Shown: one piece after another, positions 44,010 through 51,808 of the stretch | How the letters are laid out: the number at the start of each line of letters is the position of its first letter | How positions within the stretch are numbered: position 1 is the first letter of the stretch | Source: Sphingobacteruim zhuxiongii | GTDB lineage: Bacteria > Bacteroidota > Bacteroidia > Sphingobacteriales > Sphingobacteriaceae | DNA: 64,000 bases | Assembly (NCBI RefSeq): GCF_009557615.1 | Contig: NZ_CP045652.1 | Location: 682,001-746,000, forward strand | Direction of reading: 5' to 3' | Program-made: the position numbers and the translations under genes | Notes under the pieces: generated by a model | Database searches by the model: none | The model's input: the letters and a program-made list of their open reading frames with translations, nothing else | What the model was told of the DNA's origin: nothing

Positions 44010-44797
44010 ACCCAAAACTACAACTAAGAAGATACGCAAGAGCAGAGGACAGAAAGCTAAAGGCATACGAGAAGAAGTACGCCAAAGCGATCCTACGTGT
44101 CCTTAACCACCAACTTGATGAAGCAATCCGAAACCTTGAATCAGGGGCTATCTTCTTAGATGTAACCATGAACGATGTACTATCAAATCTTTACAAAGAG
44201 GTAGGGGTAGACCTCGCCAACAGTCAGTATGATGCCCTAACATCATTCAAAACAAAAGCAAACGAATTCTTCTTAAACACCTGGTTGGACTTCATGACCA
44301 ATTATATCTTATCCTCAATGGCAGGAAGGGTAACCGGTATCAATGACACTACACGAAAGAAGATACAGGAAACAATAGCCATCGGTTTTAACTTAGGTCT
44401 GGAAACCGAACAGATAGCACAGTTCCTAAGAGAGCGTGTCGGACAGTTCAATGTTTACCGTTCTATAATGATCGCCCGTACCGAAATAGCAGAAGCAGCC
44501 AACATTGCCAAAGATAGAAGCTCTGAAGATTGGGAAAGGGAAACAGGGGAGAATCTGTATAAGGTATGGATTCATCGCTATGCAAAGGAACCGAGAACCT
44601 TTCACGAGGAGCAAGATAACGGCAAAGCGATACCGAAATCTGACAAATTCCAAGTAAGAAACCCTAAAACGGGGGGCATTGATGAAATGTCACGACCTCA
44701 TGATCCAGCAGGCGGGGCTATTCAAAACGTACAATGTTCGTGCTGTGTAGTCTACGTTTCGGAGAGTTACGCACGCCGTTTGAACTCAGCTAAATAG
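44006..44797 (+). CDS. Phage minor head protein (SPP1 gp7-like)
   Basis: The 263-residue protein has the phage Mu F/SPP1 gp7 head morphogenesis module at its C-terminus: ARTEIAEAANIAKDRSSEDW, VWIHRYAKEPRTFHEEQDNG and the CSCCVVY ending. It helps scaffold or DNA entry during head assembly. It overlaps the preceding gene by four bases and is followed by the repeat cluster. Confidence 0.88.
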   Translation: MNPKLQLRRYARAEDRKLKAYEKKYAKAILRVLNHQLDEAIRNLESGAIFLDVTMNDVLSNLYKEVGVDLANSQYDALTSFKTKANEFFLNTWLDFMTNYILSSMAGRVTGINDTTRKKIQETIAIGFNLGLETEQIAQFLRERVGQFNVYRSIMIARTEIAEAANIAKDRSSEDWERETGENLYKVWIHRYAKEPRTFHEEQDNGKAIPKSDKFQVRNPKTGGIDEMSRPHDPAGGAIQNVQCSCCVVYVSESYARRLNSAK

Positions 44798-44890
44798 CGT
44801 TTGCTAAAATTTAGCTAAAATTATGCTAAAACTTTGCTAATAAATTTGGTAATATGCTAAATCTATTTTAGCTTTGCTAATATCGTTAGC
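44789..44890 (+). repeat. GCTAAAA repeat cluster upstream of the protease gene
   Basis: GCTAA occurs at 44789, 44803, 44814, 44825, 44836, 44856 and 44876, with TTAGC at 44869 and 44886 and a degenerate GGTAA at 44848. Most spacings are 11 bases (or 20), about one helical turn. Units such as TTTGCTAAAAT also occur upstream of terS. It runs to within five bases of the protease ATG. Confidence 0.7.
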
Positions 44891-44894
44891 AGAA

Positions 44895-45587
44895 ATGAGT
44901 GAGTTAGTATACAAGAATGCTTCTGTTCCTTTCAAGGATATGGATGACCAAACAGGGTTCCTGATTGGTTATGCCAATATTTATTCCATTAAGGATTTAG
45001 TAGGGGATATCTCAAATCCTGCATCTTTTGTGAAAACAGTTTCCGAAAGAAAAGCTAAAATCAAAATCTATAAAAACCACGACAATAATTTATTGGTAGG
45101 AGTTCCAAAAGAGCTTAATCCTTATGATTCAGTAGGACTTCATTTAACTGCTAAGATGTTAATGGACACCGCGTTGGGTAGGGATACTTATTTTGAATCT
45201 AAGTTTTTGGTTGAGAATGGATTTGAAAGCGGTTTTTCGATTGGGGGTTACGTCGTAAAGCGTAATCCTAAGCAAAGAGCAGAGGTCATGGAGTATAAAC
45301 TTGATGAAGTTTCCGTTCTGACTAAAGAACAGGCTAATCAAGGCTCCATGGTGCAAATTGTGAAGTCTATCCAAGATCAAGAGGAAATAACCCAAGAATC
45401 ATTCTGGAATATCATCACCAAAGCATACGATAATCACAAATTCAGTGATAACGTGCTGAAATCATTAGAACAGTTTTTGAAAATGTCACTCGAAAATCAG
45501 GAGCCGAGCGATAGCGCAATCGAAACCACTCCACAATCAGAGCCGACTAGTATTATAAAATCAATTTATTCAAATTTTTTACCATAA
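44895..45587 (+). CDS. HK97-family prohead protease
   Basis: The 230-residue serine protease processes the capsid delta domain. The His is in KIYKNHDNNLLVGVPKEL and the Ser in FESGFSIGGYVVKRN, with YKLDEVSVLTKEQANQGSM typical of the family. A longer frame would need a TTG start in the repeat cluster; the ATG at 44895 gives the family-like beginning MSELVYKN. It precedes the capsid gene by four bases. Confidence 0.9.
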   Translation: MSELVYKNASVPFKDMDDQTGFLIGYANIYSIKDLVGDISNPASFVKTVSERKAKIKIYKNHDNNLLVGVPKELNPYDSVGLHLTAKMLMDTALGRDTYFESKFLVENGFESGFSIGGYVVKRNPKQRAEVMEYKLDEVSVLTKEQANQGSMVQIVKSIQDQEEITQESFWNIITKAYDNHKFSDNVLKSLEQFLKMSLENQEPSDSAIETTPQSEPTSIIKSIYSNFLP

Positions 45588-45591
45588 GATC

Positions 45592-46848
45592 ATGGCAGAA
45601 TTAACGGAAGAAGAAGTAAAAAAAGCGGCTCAGGAGAATATCGAAAAGATTGCAAAGGATGCCGCAGAGAAAACGGCCGAAGAAAAAGCAAATCAAGCCG
45701 TAGAAAAGTCCTTAAAGGACAAAGGTTTCGTAACCAAAGAAGATGCTGAAAAATCAGCAGAAGAAGCTGTAAAAAAGGCTTTGGACGCTAAAACAGTAGA
45801 AGATAATAAACGTTTCGACACATTGTCGTCACAAATCAAGAAAGCGTCACAGATTGAACCAGTGGAGAAAGTAAATAAATCGTTCAACGAATATTTAGCG
45901 GAAGCTATCGAGGAAAACAAAGAAGCTATCCAAAACTTTAAAAAGGGTAGTCCAGAATTGACCATCGCTATGAAAGCAGTTGGTGATATGTCAATCGCTA
46001 ACAACTTCCCTAATGCTACTCCATTCGTACAGGATGTGAGAACAGGATTGGTCACTGTTCCTCAAAACCGTGTTTGGTTATCTGATATTATCCCTGGCGG
46101 TAGTTCTACAGGTAACTCAATCCTTTATCCAAAAGAAAATGGCGGTGAGGGTGCAGTAGGTTTATGGACTAATCCAGCTGTTGACAAACCGCAGGTTGAT
46201 TACGATTTGACAAGCCAATCGGCTTTTTTCAAATGGATCGCAGGTTATGTTATCATCGAGCGTGAAATGTTGGATGATATCGCATGGTTACAGTCGTACT
46301 TACAATCTAAGTTGCTTATTTCATACAAGACAGCGGAAAACAATTTCATCTTAAACGGTTCTACTGACACAAACCCTGTTACGGGTATGTTGACTGCAGC
46401 CACTGCTTATAATGGAACGTTTACAAACGCTGTTGACCGTGTGATTGATGCAGGATGGGGGCAGATCGTTGAGACTACTCACGAATTCTATAATCCTACT
46501 CATACAATCCTTAATCCTCGCGCAGCTGTTAGCTTAGGCTTAAACAAAGCAACTGGTTCGGGTGAGTATGATTTACCTAATGGATCAGTAGCATTCAGTA
46601 ACGGTAAATTATCTGTTGGCGGATTAGATGTAGTTACTACAACTGGATTGCCTGCAACTGATTTCTTAACGTTCGATCGAAACGCGTTAGCATACGTAAC
46701 TCGTATGGCTCCAGAATTGAGAATGTTCGAAGATGCTGCTTTGGCAAAACGTAACAAAATCATGTTCCGTATTGAAGGTCGTGCAACACTGGCAATCTTC
46801 AACAACAACGCATTGGTTAAAGGGCCTTTAGTAGTGCCTACACCATAA
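45592..46848 (+). CDS. Major capsid protein (HK97 fold)
   Basis: The 418-residue protein starts with a Lys/Glu/Ala-rich coiled-coil delta domain (residues about 1-110) that the protease would remove. The capsid core then shows ANNFPNATPFVQDVRTGLVT, YPKENGGEGAVG, FKWIAGYVIIEREMLDDIAW and the C-terminal MFRIEGRATLAIFNNNAL. A terminator follows 48 bases later, as often seen after capsid genes. Confidence 0.93.
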   Translation: MAELTEEEVKKAAQENIEKIAKDAAEKTAEEKANQAVEKSLKDKGFVTKEDAEKSAEEAVKKALDAKTVEDNKRFDTLSSQIKKASQIEPVEKVNKSFNEYLAEAIEENKEAIQNFKKGSPELTIAMKAVGDMSIANNFPNATPFVQDVRTGLVTVPQNRVWLSDIIPGGSSTGNSILYPKENGGEGAVGLWTNPAVDKPQVDYDLTSQSAFFKWIAGYVIIEREMLDDIAWLQSYLQSKLLISYKTAENNFILNGSTDTNPVTGMLTAATAYNGTFTNAVDRVIDAGWGQIVETTHEFYNPTHTILNPRAAVSLGLNKATGSGEYDLPNGSVAFSNGKLSVGGLDVVTTTGLPATDFLTFDRNALAYVTRMAPELRMFEDAALAKRNKIMFRIEGRATLAIFNNNALVKGPLVVPTP

Positions 46849-46895
46849 TAAAGGCTGTTTAATTAGTTCATATAATAGGTTAGTTGAATTTAGTT

Positions 46896-46922
46896 AGGGT
46901 GGGGTAACCCGCCCTTTCTTTT
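46896..46922 (+). terminator. Hairpin after the capsid gene
   Basis: AGGGTGGG and CCCGCCCT (one G-T pair) form a stem around GTAA, followed by TTCTTTT. Partial termination here would raise capsid mRNA relative to downstream genes. Confidence 0.65.
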
Positions 46923-46934
46923 ACACACGAAGAA

Positions 46935-47135
46935 ATGAGCAGAATCAAGTTTTTAAAGGATCACGTAAATGGCATTAAGAAGGGCGACGAGGGAGAATTT
47001 ACCGAGGGTAGAGCTAATTATCTTGTACGCACTGGTGTAGCCGAATATGTGACCGAAGCGGAGCCGAAACAAGCGGTAAAGCAAACAAAACAAAAGTTAA
47101 AAACCACGAAGTCTGAACTCTGTAAAACCTGCTAA
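46935..47135 (+). CDS. Small phage structural protein, 66 residues
   Basis: The protein begins MSRIKFLKDHVNGIKKGDEG, a common start for short head-fibre or decoration-like proteins after capsid genes (KGDEGEFTEGRANYLVRTGV). A charged Lys/Thr tail follows. It lies two bases before the connector gene. Function is inferred from position only. Confidence 0.7.
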   Translation: MSRIKFLKDHVNGIKKGDEGEFTEGRANYLVRTGVAEYVTEAEPKQAVKQTKQKLKTTKSELCKTC

Positions 47136-47137
47136 CA

Positions 47138-47446
47138 ATGGCATTCCCTACTCTCGAAGAAGTTAAAGCGCACATGAACCTTACGGGAATTGATGATTTT
47201 GATATGATCCTAGACATGTATCTGCAAGCGGCTAAAGCTGACGCAGAGAACATCTCAGGGCGTAACTTCTCAAATCCATTAGATGAAAACTATGAAGAGC
47301 CTAATAGCTCTATCAAGGTAGCGATTTTAACGCGTGTAGCAACGAGTTTCGATTGTAGACAGGATAACGACGAGGAAGGGCAGAAAGAAGCTGTAAACGC
47401 TTCTATTTTCATCTTCCGTCAATACTCTAAAAGACCAATATTCTAA
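47138..47446 (+). CDS. Head-tail connector protein, gp6-like
   Basis: The 102-residue protein (FPTLEEVKAHMNLTGIDDFD, MYLQAAKADAENISGRNF) matches the gp6-like head-tail connector family, which attaches to the portal ring. It overlaps the next ORF by one base (TAATG). Confidence 0.85.
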   Translation: MAFPTLEEVKAHMNLTGIDDFDMILDMYLQAAKADAENISGRNFSNPLDENYEEPNSSIKVAILTRVATSFDCRQDNDEEGQKEAVNASIFIFRQYSKRPIF

Positions 47447-47781
47447 TGAAGCTCGGAAAGTACGATCAAAAGATTCAGTTTGTAACCTGGGGGAAAGAGC
47501 CCGACGGAGCAGGAGGTTACAATCCTGTCGAGATCGTCGAGCTGACAACCTTCGCGCAAATCAATCAGCTCCAACAATCCTCGGATTTAGAGCAAGCGCA
47601 GTTGTTACTTCCCGAAACATATCGAGTTAGGATGATTGTTAGGAGTGGTTTTAATCCGGTAGTAGGGAAGGACGTGAAGTGGAGAGGTGAAATCTTTAAG
47701 ATAAGCACAACACCACGAGTTGAAAGTGTAAGGCTTCAAAAGGAATGGATCTTTGATATAGTGAGGGGAAACAATGGCTAA
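47446..47781 (+). CDS. Head-tail adaptor (head closure) protein
   Basis: This 111-residue beta-rich protein (KLGKYDQKIQFVTWGKEPDG, then MIVRSGFNPVVGKDVKWRGE) fits the SPP1 gp16 / phage head-tail adaptor family, which closes the connector after packaging. It overlaps the following gene by eight bases. Confidence 0.85.
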   Translation: MKLGKYDQKIQFVTWGKEPDGAGGYNPVEIVELTTFAQINQLQQSSDLEQAQLLLPETYRVRMIVRSGFNPVVGKDVKWRGEIFKISTTPRVESVRLQKEWIFDIVRGNNG

Positions 47782-48247
47782 GGGGGCAATTATCAATACG
47801 GTTGGAAGGGATTTAGAGAAGTACCGGAAGGATGTTTTGAAAAAAGTCAAAGACCTAATCGCGGAGTTTGCATCTCAGTTGGAAATTGATGCTATTCGGG
47901 ACTTGGATAAAGCAAGTAGTGACAGGGATTACATATTGGATGAAGGTCTTGAGAATTTAAACTTCATACATATTGATAAAAAGTTTACTAACAGTGGGTT
48001 TAAAGCTGAAGTCGGAGTAATGGGAGAAAATGACTTAGCTGCTTACATAGAATTTGGAACAGGATTGAGTGCAAAGGAAATATTAGCTCCATATCCACAA
48101 GAAATTAGAGACATAGCAATGAAATTTTATGTCAACGGCCAAGGTATCATGCAAGGACACCCATACTTGTACAACAACTATCTACGATTGATGCACGCAT
48201 TTAGGGTTGAATTGGATAAAATACTAAAGGTTAAAAGGAAATCATAA
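47774..48247 (+). CDS. HK97 gp10-like tail-connector protein
   Basis: The 157-residue protein has the gp10-like segment VGVMGENDLAAYIEFGTGLS and GQGIMQGHPYLYNNYLRL. Such proteins form part of the head-tail joint. It overlaps both neighbours, fitting the tight late operon. Confidence 0.85.
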   Translation: MAKGAIINTVGRDLEKYRKDVLKKVKDLIAEFASQLEIDAIRDLDKASSDRDYILDEGLENLNFIHIDKKFTNSGFKAEVGVMGENDLAAYIEFGTGLSAKEILAPYPQEIRDIAMKFYVNGQGIMQGHPYLYNNYLRLMHAFRVELDKILKVKRKS

Positions 48248-48705
48248 TGGACGTGTCAGAAGCATTAAGAAGGGCATATTTCACAGCGTTAACGCCTTTG
48301 GTTGTTGATGGTGTAGAGATTCCTGTATTTGATGAATTTTTCAACCCAAATGAGACAATCCCGAAGCTGAATACATGGGCTTCTACCTATGTAGTTATTC
48401 AAGATCAGCAAGAGATTGAAGGAGTTCAGAACTTCTGTAACTACCGTCAAAACTGCTCTTTAACACTGCGTATTGTAACGAAGTTTCCTACTAATCAATC
48501 GATCGGTAAAAAAGTCGCTGAGAAGGTATCAAACATCGTTCAAACGAAGATCAAGCCAACAGGTAAAACCCACGCGCTTATAAACGCAAACGGATACTCA
48601 TTTCAACGAGTAAACAAAGAATTAAGCAGAACCATATTTGAAGAAGCTAACGGAACAACAGCAATTAGCAAAGTAATCATTTACAATAACATAGTAAATC
48701 AATAA
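48247..48705 (+). CDS. Tail terminator-like protein
   Basis: The 152-residue protein lies exactly where the tail terminator or completion gene is found in HK97-type phages, between gp10-like and tail tube. Features include VVIQDQQEIEGVQNFCNYRQ and SLTLRIVTKFPTNQSIGKKV. The family link is from position and size. Confidence 0.7.
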   Translation: MDVSEALRRAYFTALTPLVVDGVEIPVFDEFFNPNETIPKLNTWASTYVVIQDQQEIEGVQNFCNYRQNCSLTLRIVTKFPTNQSIGKKVAEKVSNIVQTKIKPTGKTHALINANGYSFQRVNKELSRTIFEEANGTTAISKVIIYNNIVNQ

Positions 48706-48709
48706 GAAG

Positions 48710-49165
48710 ATGGCAGGAGAAGTATATATCAAAGGAGATACAGGTACGCTCGCATATTGGGATGGTGACGCATACAAGCCAGTGGTTTGTTTAACATCAT
48801 CTTCTCATGAATTAACAATGAACACCGTAGAGAAGGTGAACATGTGTAATGCAGGTAAAACGATTCAAAGTCCGCAATCTATTTCGGAAAGCGTTCAAAT
48901 CGAAGGAGAGGTGATCGATACTACCGCAGTAGGTGGGGTTACTCCAGGTGTTACCGTAGGTGAATTAAAAGCATTAGCAAGAGCGCAGGTTACTGCTGGA
49001 GTTGGTGACGATTTCAGATTGAACAGAGGGCCGGAAGGATTCATTTATTTTAAAGCACTTTTATCAAACGTATCAGATAGTTACCAAGCAGGTGAGGACG
49101 CTACTTTTAGCGCAACCCTTACAATCACTAACGATCCAACAGAAGTAGACCCACACACGCCTTAA
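48710..49165 (+). CDS. Major tail tube protein
   Basis: The 151-residue protein (GDTGTLAYWDGDAYKPVVCL, then VEKVNMCNAGKTIQSPQSIS and the C-terminal FSATLTITNDPTEVD) fits the TP901-1-like tail tube family. It polymerises into the non-contractile tail tube, so with the lack of sheath it marks this as a siphovirus. Confidence 0.87.
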   Translation: MAGEVYIKGDTGTLAYWDGDAYKPVVCLTSSSHELTMNTVEKVNMCNAGKTIQSPQSISESVQIEGEVIDTTAVGGVTPGVTVGELKALARAQVTAGVGDDFRLNRGPEGFIYFKALLSNVSDSYQAGEDATFSATLTITNDPTEVDPHTP

Positions 49166-49167
49166 TC

Positions 49168-49578
49168 ATGGAAACTTTAAAGATTAATGTAAACAGCGAA
49201 AAGGTAATCGAGCTTCATTTTGGAAGTTGGGTTATGGGGCAATTAGCTAAGCAAGGGTGGGGTTACGATCTTGCCGGAGTGTTGACCAAGATGGCTTCCA
49301 ATCCGTTTGAAAGCATGGCACTATTACTTCATTTGGGCTTATGCAGTGCACAAAAGAAATCTCTTTCTCTGAATGAGTTGAGTTTAGATGATGCGTACGA
49401 TACGCTTGATGAAATCGGTAAGTATAGCGAAGATGAAGCTATGAAAATACGCGACTCGTTCCTTATTTCAGCCTTCGGTGAAAAAGTGCTTGATGCGCTT
49501 AAAAACCTCAACGAGGACGATATCGAGGAAAGCGAATCCGGTAGCAAAAAAAAAGTAGTGACAATGAAATCCAAGTAA
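49168..49578 (+). CDS. Tail assembly chaperone, short form (G-like)
   Basis: The 136-residue protein (LKINVNSEKVIELHFGSWVM) ends VVTMKSK after a run of three Lys codons. It precedes the tape measure gene and is expected to bind it and deliver it to the tail tube. The A9 run near its end allows a -1 frameshift into the next frame, producing a long form. Confidence 0.85.
   Translation: METLKINVNSEKVIELHFGSWVMGQLAKQGWGYDLAGVLTKMASNPFESMALLLHLGLCSAQKKSLSLNELSLDDAYDTLDEIGKYSEDEAMKIRDSFLISAFGEKVLDALKNLNEDDIEESESGSKKKVVTMKSK
49546..49554 (+). promoter_or_regulatory. Slippery A9 site for -1 ribosomal frameshifting
   Basis: Nine consecutive A (codons Lys-Lys-Lys) precede GTA in the chaperone frame. 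Slipping back one base from the second or third Lys codon gives a frame that is open without a stop for 124 codons, up to the gene's end at 49925. Homopolymer A sites are known slip signals in tail chaperone genes. Confidence 0.75.
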
Positions 49579-49925
49579 ATTGGGAAATAGATTGTGTAGC
49601 CTTCGCGGTGGGAGAGTTGGGATTAAGGCTACACGATTTTTACAATATGTCTTGGTATGAGTTTACTCTTAAGCGGTTCGCTTACTACCGAGAAAGAAAC
49701 CATAAAGAGAAGGAATCGTGGTACAGAACGAGGTTTATTGCTTATAGGACAGCAATAGCGCCACACAGTAAACCGAATCCGATGTGGTTTACAAAGGACG
49801 GTTTAGAAAAGTTCCTTCCGATGGACACGGACAAGAAAGCAATCGCACGGATAAGTGATGAAAAACGTTCTAGCCACCTAAAGGAGTATGAAGAGTATCT
49901 AAAACAAAAGAATAGCAAGAAATGA
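49551..49925 (+). CDS. Tail assembly chaperone, frameshift extension (T-like)
   Basis: Read in the -1 frame from the A9 site, the sequence is KSSDNEIQVNWEIDCVAFAV, then GELGLRLHDFYNMSWYEFTL, ending KQKNSKK. It has no good start of its own apart from a GTG at 49608. The frame-shifted fusion, about 252 residues, fits the G-T product found in most siphoviruses. Its stop overlaps the tape measure ATG. Confidence 0.8.
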   Translation, partial: KSSDNEIQVNWEIDCVAFAVGELGLRLHDFYNMSWYEFTLKRFAYYRERNHKEKESWYRTRFIAYRTAIAPHSKPNPMWFTKDGLEKFLPMDTDKKAIARISDEKRSSHLKEYEEYLKQKNSKK

Positions 49926-51808
49926 GTTTTGTAGCAACTATAGAAGCCGACATCAATAAATGGACTCCTAATTTAGATAAGGCGGGGAAAGATGTTAGCA
50001 ATTTTGCCAATAGAACAAAGCAAGATCTTGATAAGGTTTCCAAAGCTCAAAGAGGCGCTGGTACCGTAGCTATGGAATTCAATAGGGTTATCCAAGATGC
50101 TCCTTTCGGGATGATGGGTATTTCCAACAACTTAACCCAATTATCGGATAATTATAAAACATACGCTAACAACGTTCGTCAGGCGGCGCTAGAGCAAGGG
50201 AAGTCTATTAGTAACTTCCAGATATTTAAAGGAGCTGTCGCAGGAGTATTAAGCCCTATTAACCTCTTTAGTTTAGGTTTATCGGCTGTTACGTCTGGAA
50301 TTATTCTTTACCAACAATGGAAGCAAAAAGCAAACAAAGCAACTAAGGAAAGTACAGATAAATTTAAGGAGCTAAACGATAGTTTAAGCAACTTAAGTAC
50401 GACGATGTACAAGGCTGCTCAACAGTCGGGTGCGGAAGTTGCTCAACTAGGTACGCTGTATAAAGTTACTCAAGATGTAGCCCAAAGTACAGGAGCTAGA
50501 AAGAAAGCGGCTAAGGATTTGATTGATCAATATCCTGCATTATTCGGGAAGTTCTCTCAAGAACAGATTATGCTCGGTAAGGCTAAAACGGCATATGACG
50601 AGGTTAGTAAATCTATCATAGCTACTGCACGAGCGCAAGCGGCTTACGGTCGAATAGGAGAAAAGGCATCCCAACAGTTAGCGATTGACGAGACCAACAG
50701 AAGTCTACAAAAAGAAATAGCTCTTCTAGACATCGCTATTCAAAGACAAGAATCTTTAACAACCGCGGGAAAGAGTGCCGGTGCTGTTTCCGAATCTGTT
50801 GAAGCTGGGAATGTAGCTAGATTAAATAACTTATTCAGTGAGCGAGCGGACATTCTAAAACAGGTATCCGGTAATTTGCTAGATAGAGCAAAACTACAAG
50901 AGGATATCAACCAGCTAGAAGGTTTTGCGGCTACCAATCAAGCTAACACAATAGCTTTAACTGAAAAACAAGCAAAAGCTACAAAAGACCTCGGGAAATC
51001 CTACGCGGATCTTCTGAACGATATTAAAGGTGCGTCGCTAAGTGAGTATGACAGAAAAGTATTCGAAATCGGTGTTAAGTATGAAGGCATCTTTAAGCAG
51101 ATACAGAAAATAGGGGATGCATCGAGAAAAGCTGACGCTTTCGGATTGGCCACACAGAATCGACAATTTGAGTTACTTAACGCTCAAGCTGAAAGGTTTC
51201 TAGGGACTACGAAGAATTTACAATTATCCGGTCTTAGTGGACTGTCTAATTCCGCAATAACTATCCCCGCGCAAATTAAATTCGATGCTGATGTTAGTGT
51301 TCTAAACGAAAAGCTAAATAGCGTTCGTTCAACTATGGCAGGAATAGTCCTAGATGTTCAATCGTTAGTGGGCAACGGTATATCCGACATGATGTCAGCA
51401 CTTGGTAATACTATAGCAGAGGGAGGAAACTGGATGGAGGGAATCGGCAAAGGGCTACTCAAAGGCTTAGCTGGATTATCAAAATCTATTGGTGAACAAA
51501 TGATTGCGTTTGGTGTAGCCGGTCTAGCATTAAAGAAATTGATGCTTAATCCAATGTTGGCCATAGCTGCAGGAGCCGCTTTAGTTGCCTTAGGATCAAT
51601 CGCGTCCGCTTCTGTTGGCAGGCAGACGTCAAATTTTAATGGCACAAATACAGGTAGTTATGGGAGTAATATAACGTCTTCACCTAGTAGCGTGCCTCGT
51701 GGGGCATACTACAACAACGATCGCCAAGAAGTAACTCTTAGAATTAAAAACGGTGACTTGGTTGGTTCTTTCGACTATTCACAACAGAAGAAATCAAAGC
51801 TTTCGTAA
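49922..51808 (+). CDS. Tape measure protein
   Basis: The 628-residue protein has alpha-helical, Ala/Lys/Gln-rich regions (MSFVATIEADINKWTPNLDK), hydrophobic segments around 118 (SPINLFSLGLSAVTSGIILY) and 490-560 (LLKGLAGLSKSIGEQMIAFG; LMLNPMLAIAAGAALVALGS) and sits after the chaperone. Tape measures set tail length; a length of about 628 residues predicts a tail of roughly 90-100 nm by the usual relation. Confidence 0.9.
   Translation: MSFVATIEADINKWTPNLDKAGKDVSNFANRTKQDLDKVSKAQRGAGTVAMEFNRVIQDAPFGMMGISNNLTQLSDNYKTYANNVRQAALEQGKSISNFQIFKGAVAGVLSPINLFSLGLSAVTSGIILYQQWKQKANKATKESTDKFKELNDSLSNLSTTMYKAAQQSGAEVAQLGTLYKVTQDVAQSTGARKKAAKDLIDQYPALFGKFSQEQIMLGKAKTAYDEVSKSIIATARAQAAYGRIGEKASQQLAIDETNRSLQKEIALLDIAIQRQESLTTAGKSAGAVSESVEAGNVARLNNLFSERADILKQVSGNLLDRAKLQEDINQLEGFAATNQANTIALTEKQAKATKDLGKSYADLLNDIKGASLSEYDRKVFEIGVKYEGIFKQIQKIGDASRKADAFGLATQNRQFELLNAQAERFLGTTKNLQLSGLSGLSNSAITIPAQIKFDADVSVLNEKLNSVRSTMAGIVLDVQSLVGNGISDMMSALGNTIAEGGNWMEGIGKGLLKGLAGLSKSIGEQMIAFGVAGLALKKLMLNPMLAIAAGAALVALGSIASASVGRQTSNFNGTNTGSYGSNITSSPSSVPRGAYYNNDRQEVTLRIKNGDLVGSFDYSQQKKSKLS

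Noticed and set aside
44789..44890. A CRISPR array, suggested by regularly spaced repeats.
   Set aside because: The units are 5-11 bases, imperfect, without spacers of 30 bases, and no cas genes are present.
44874..44894. TTG start for the prohead protease inside the repeat cluster.
   Set aside because: The ATG at 44,895 gives the family-like start and the upstream bases belong to the repeats.
49608..49925. An independent gene starting at GTG 49,608.
   Set aside because: The frame is open without interruption back to the A9 slip site and the arrangement matches a frameshift extension.
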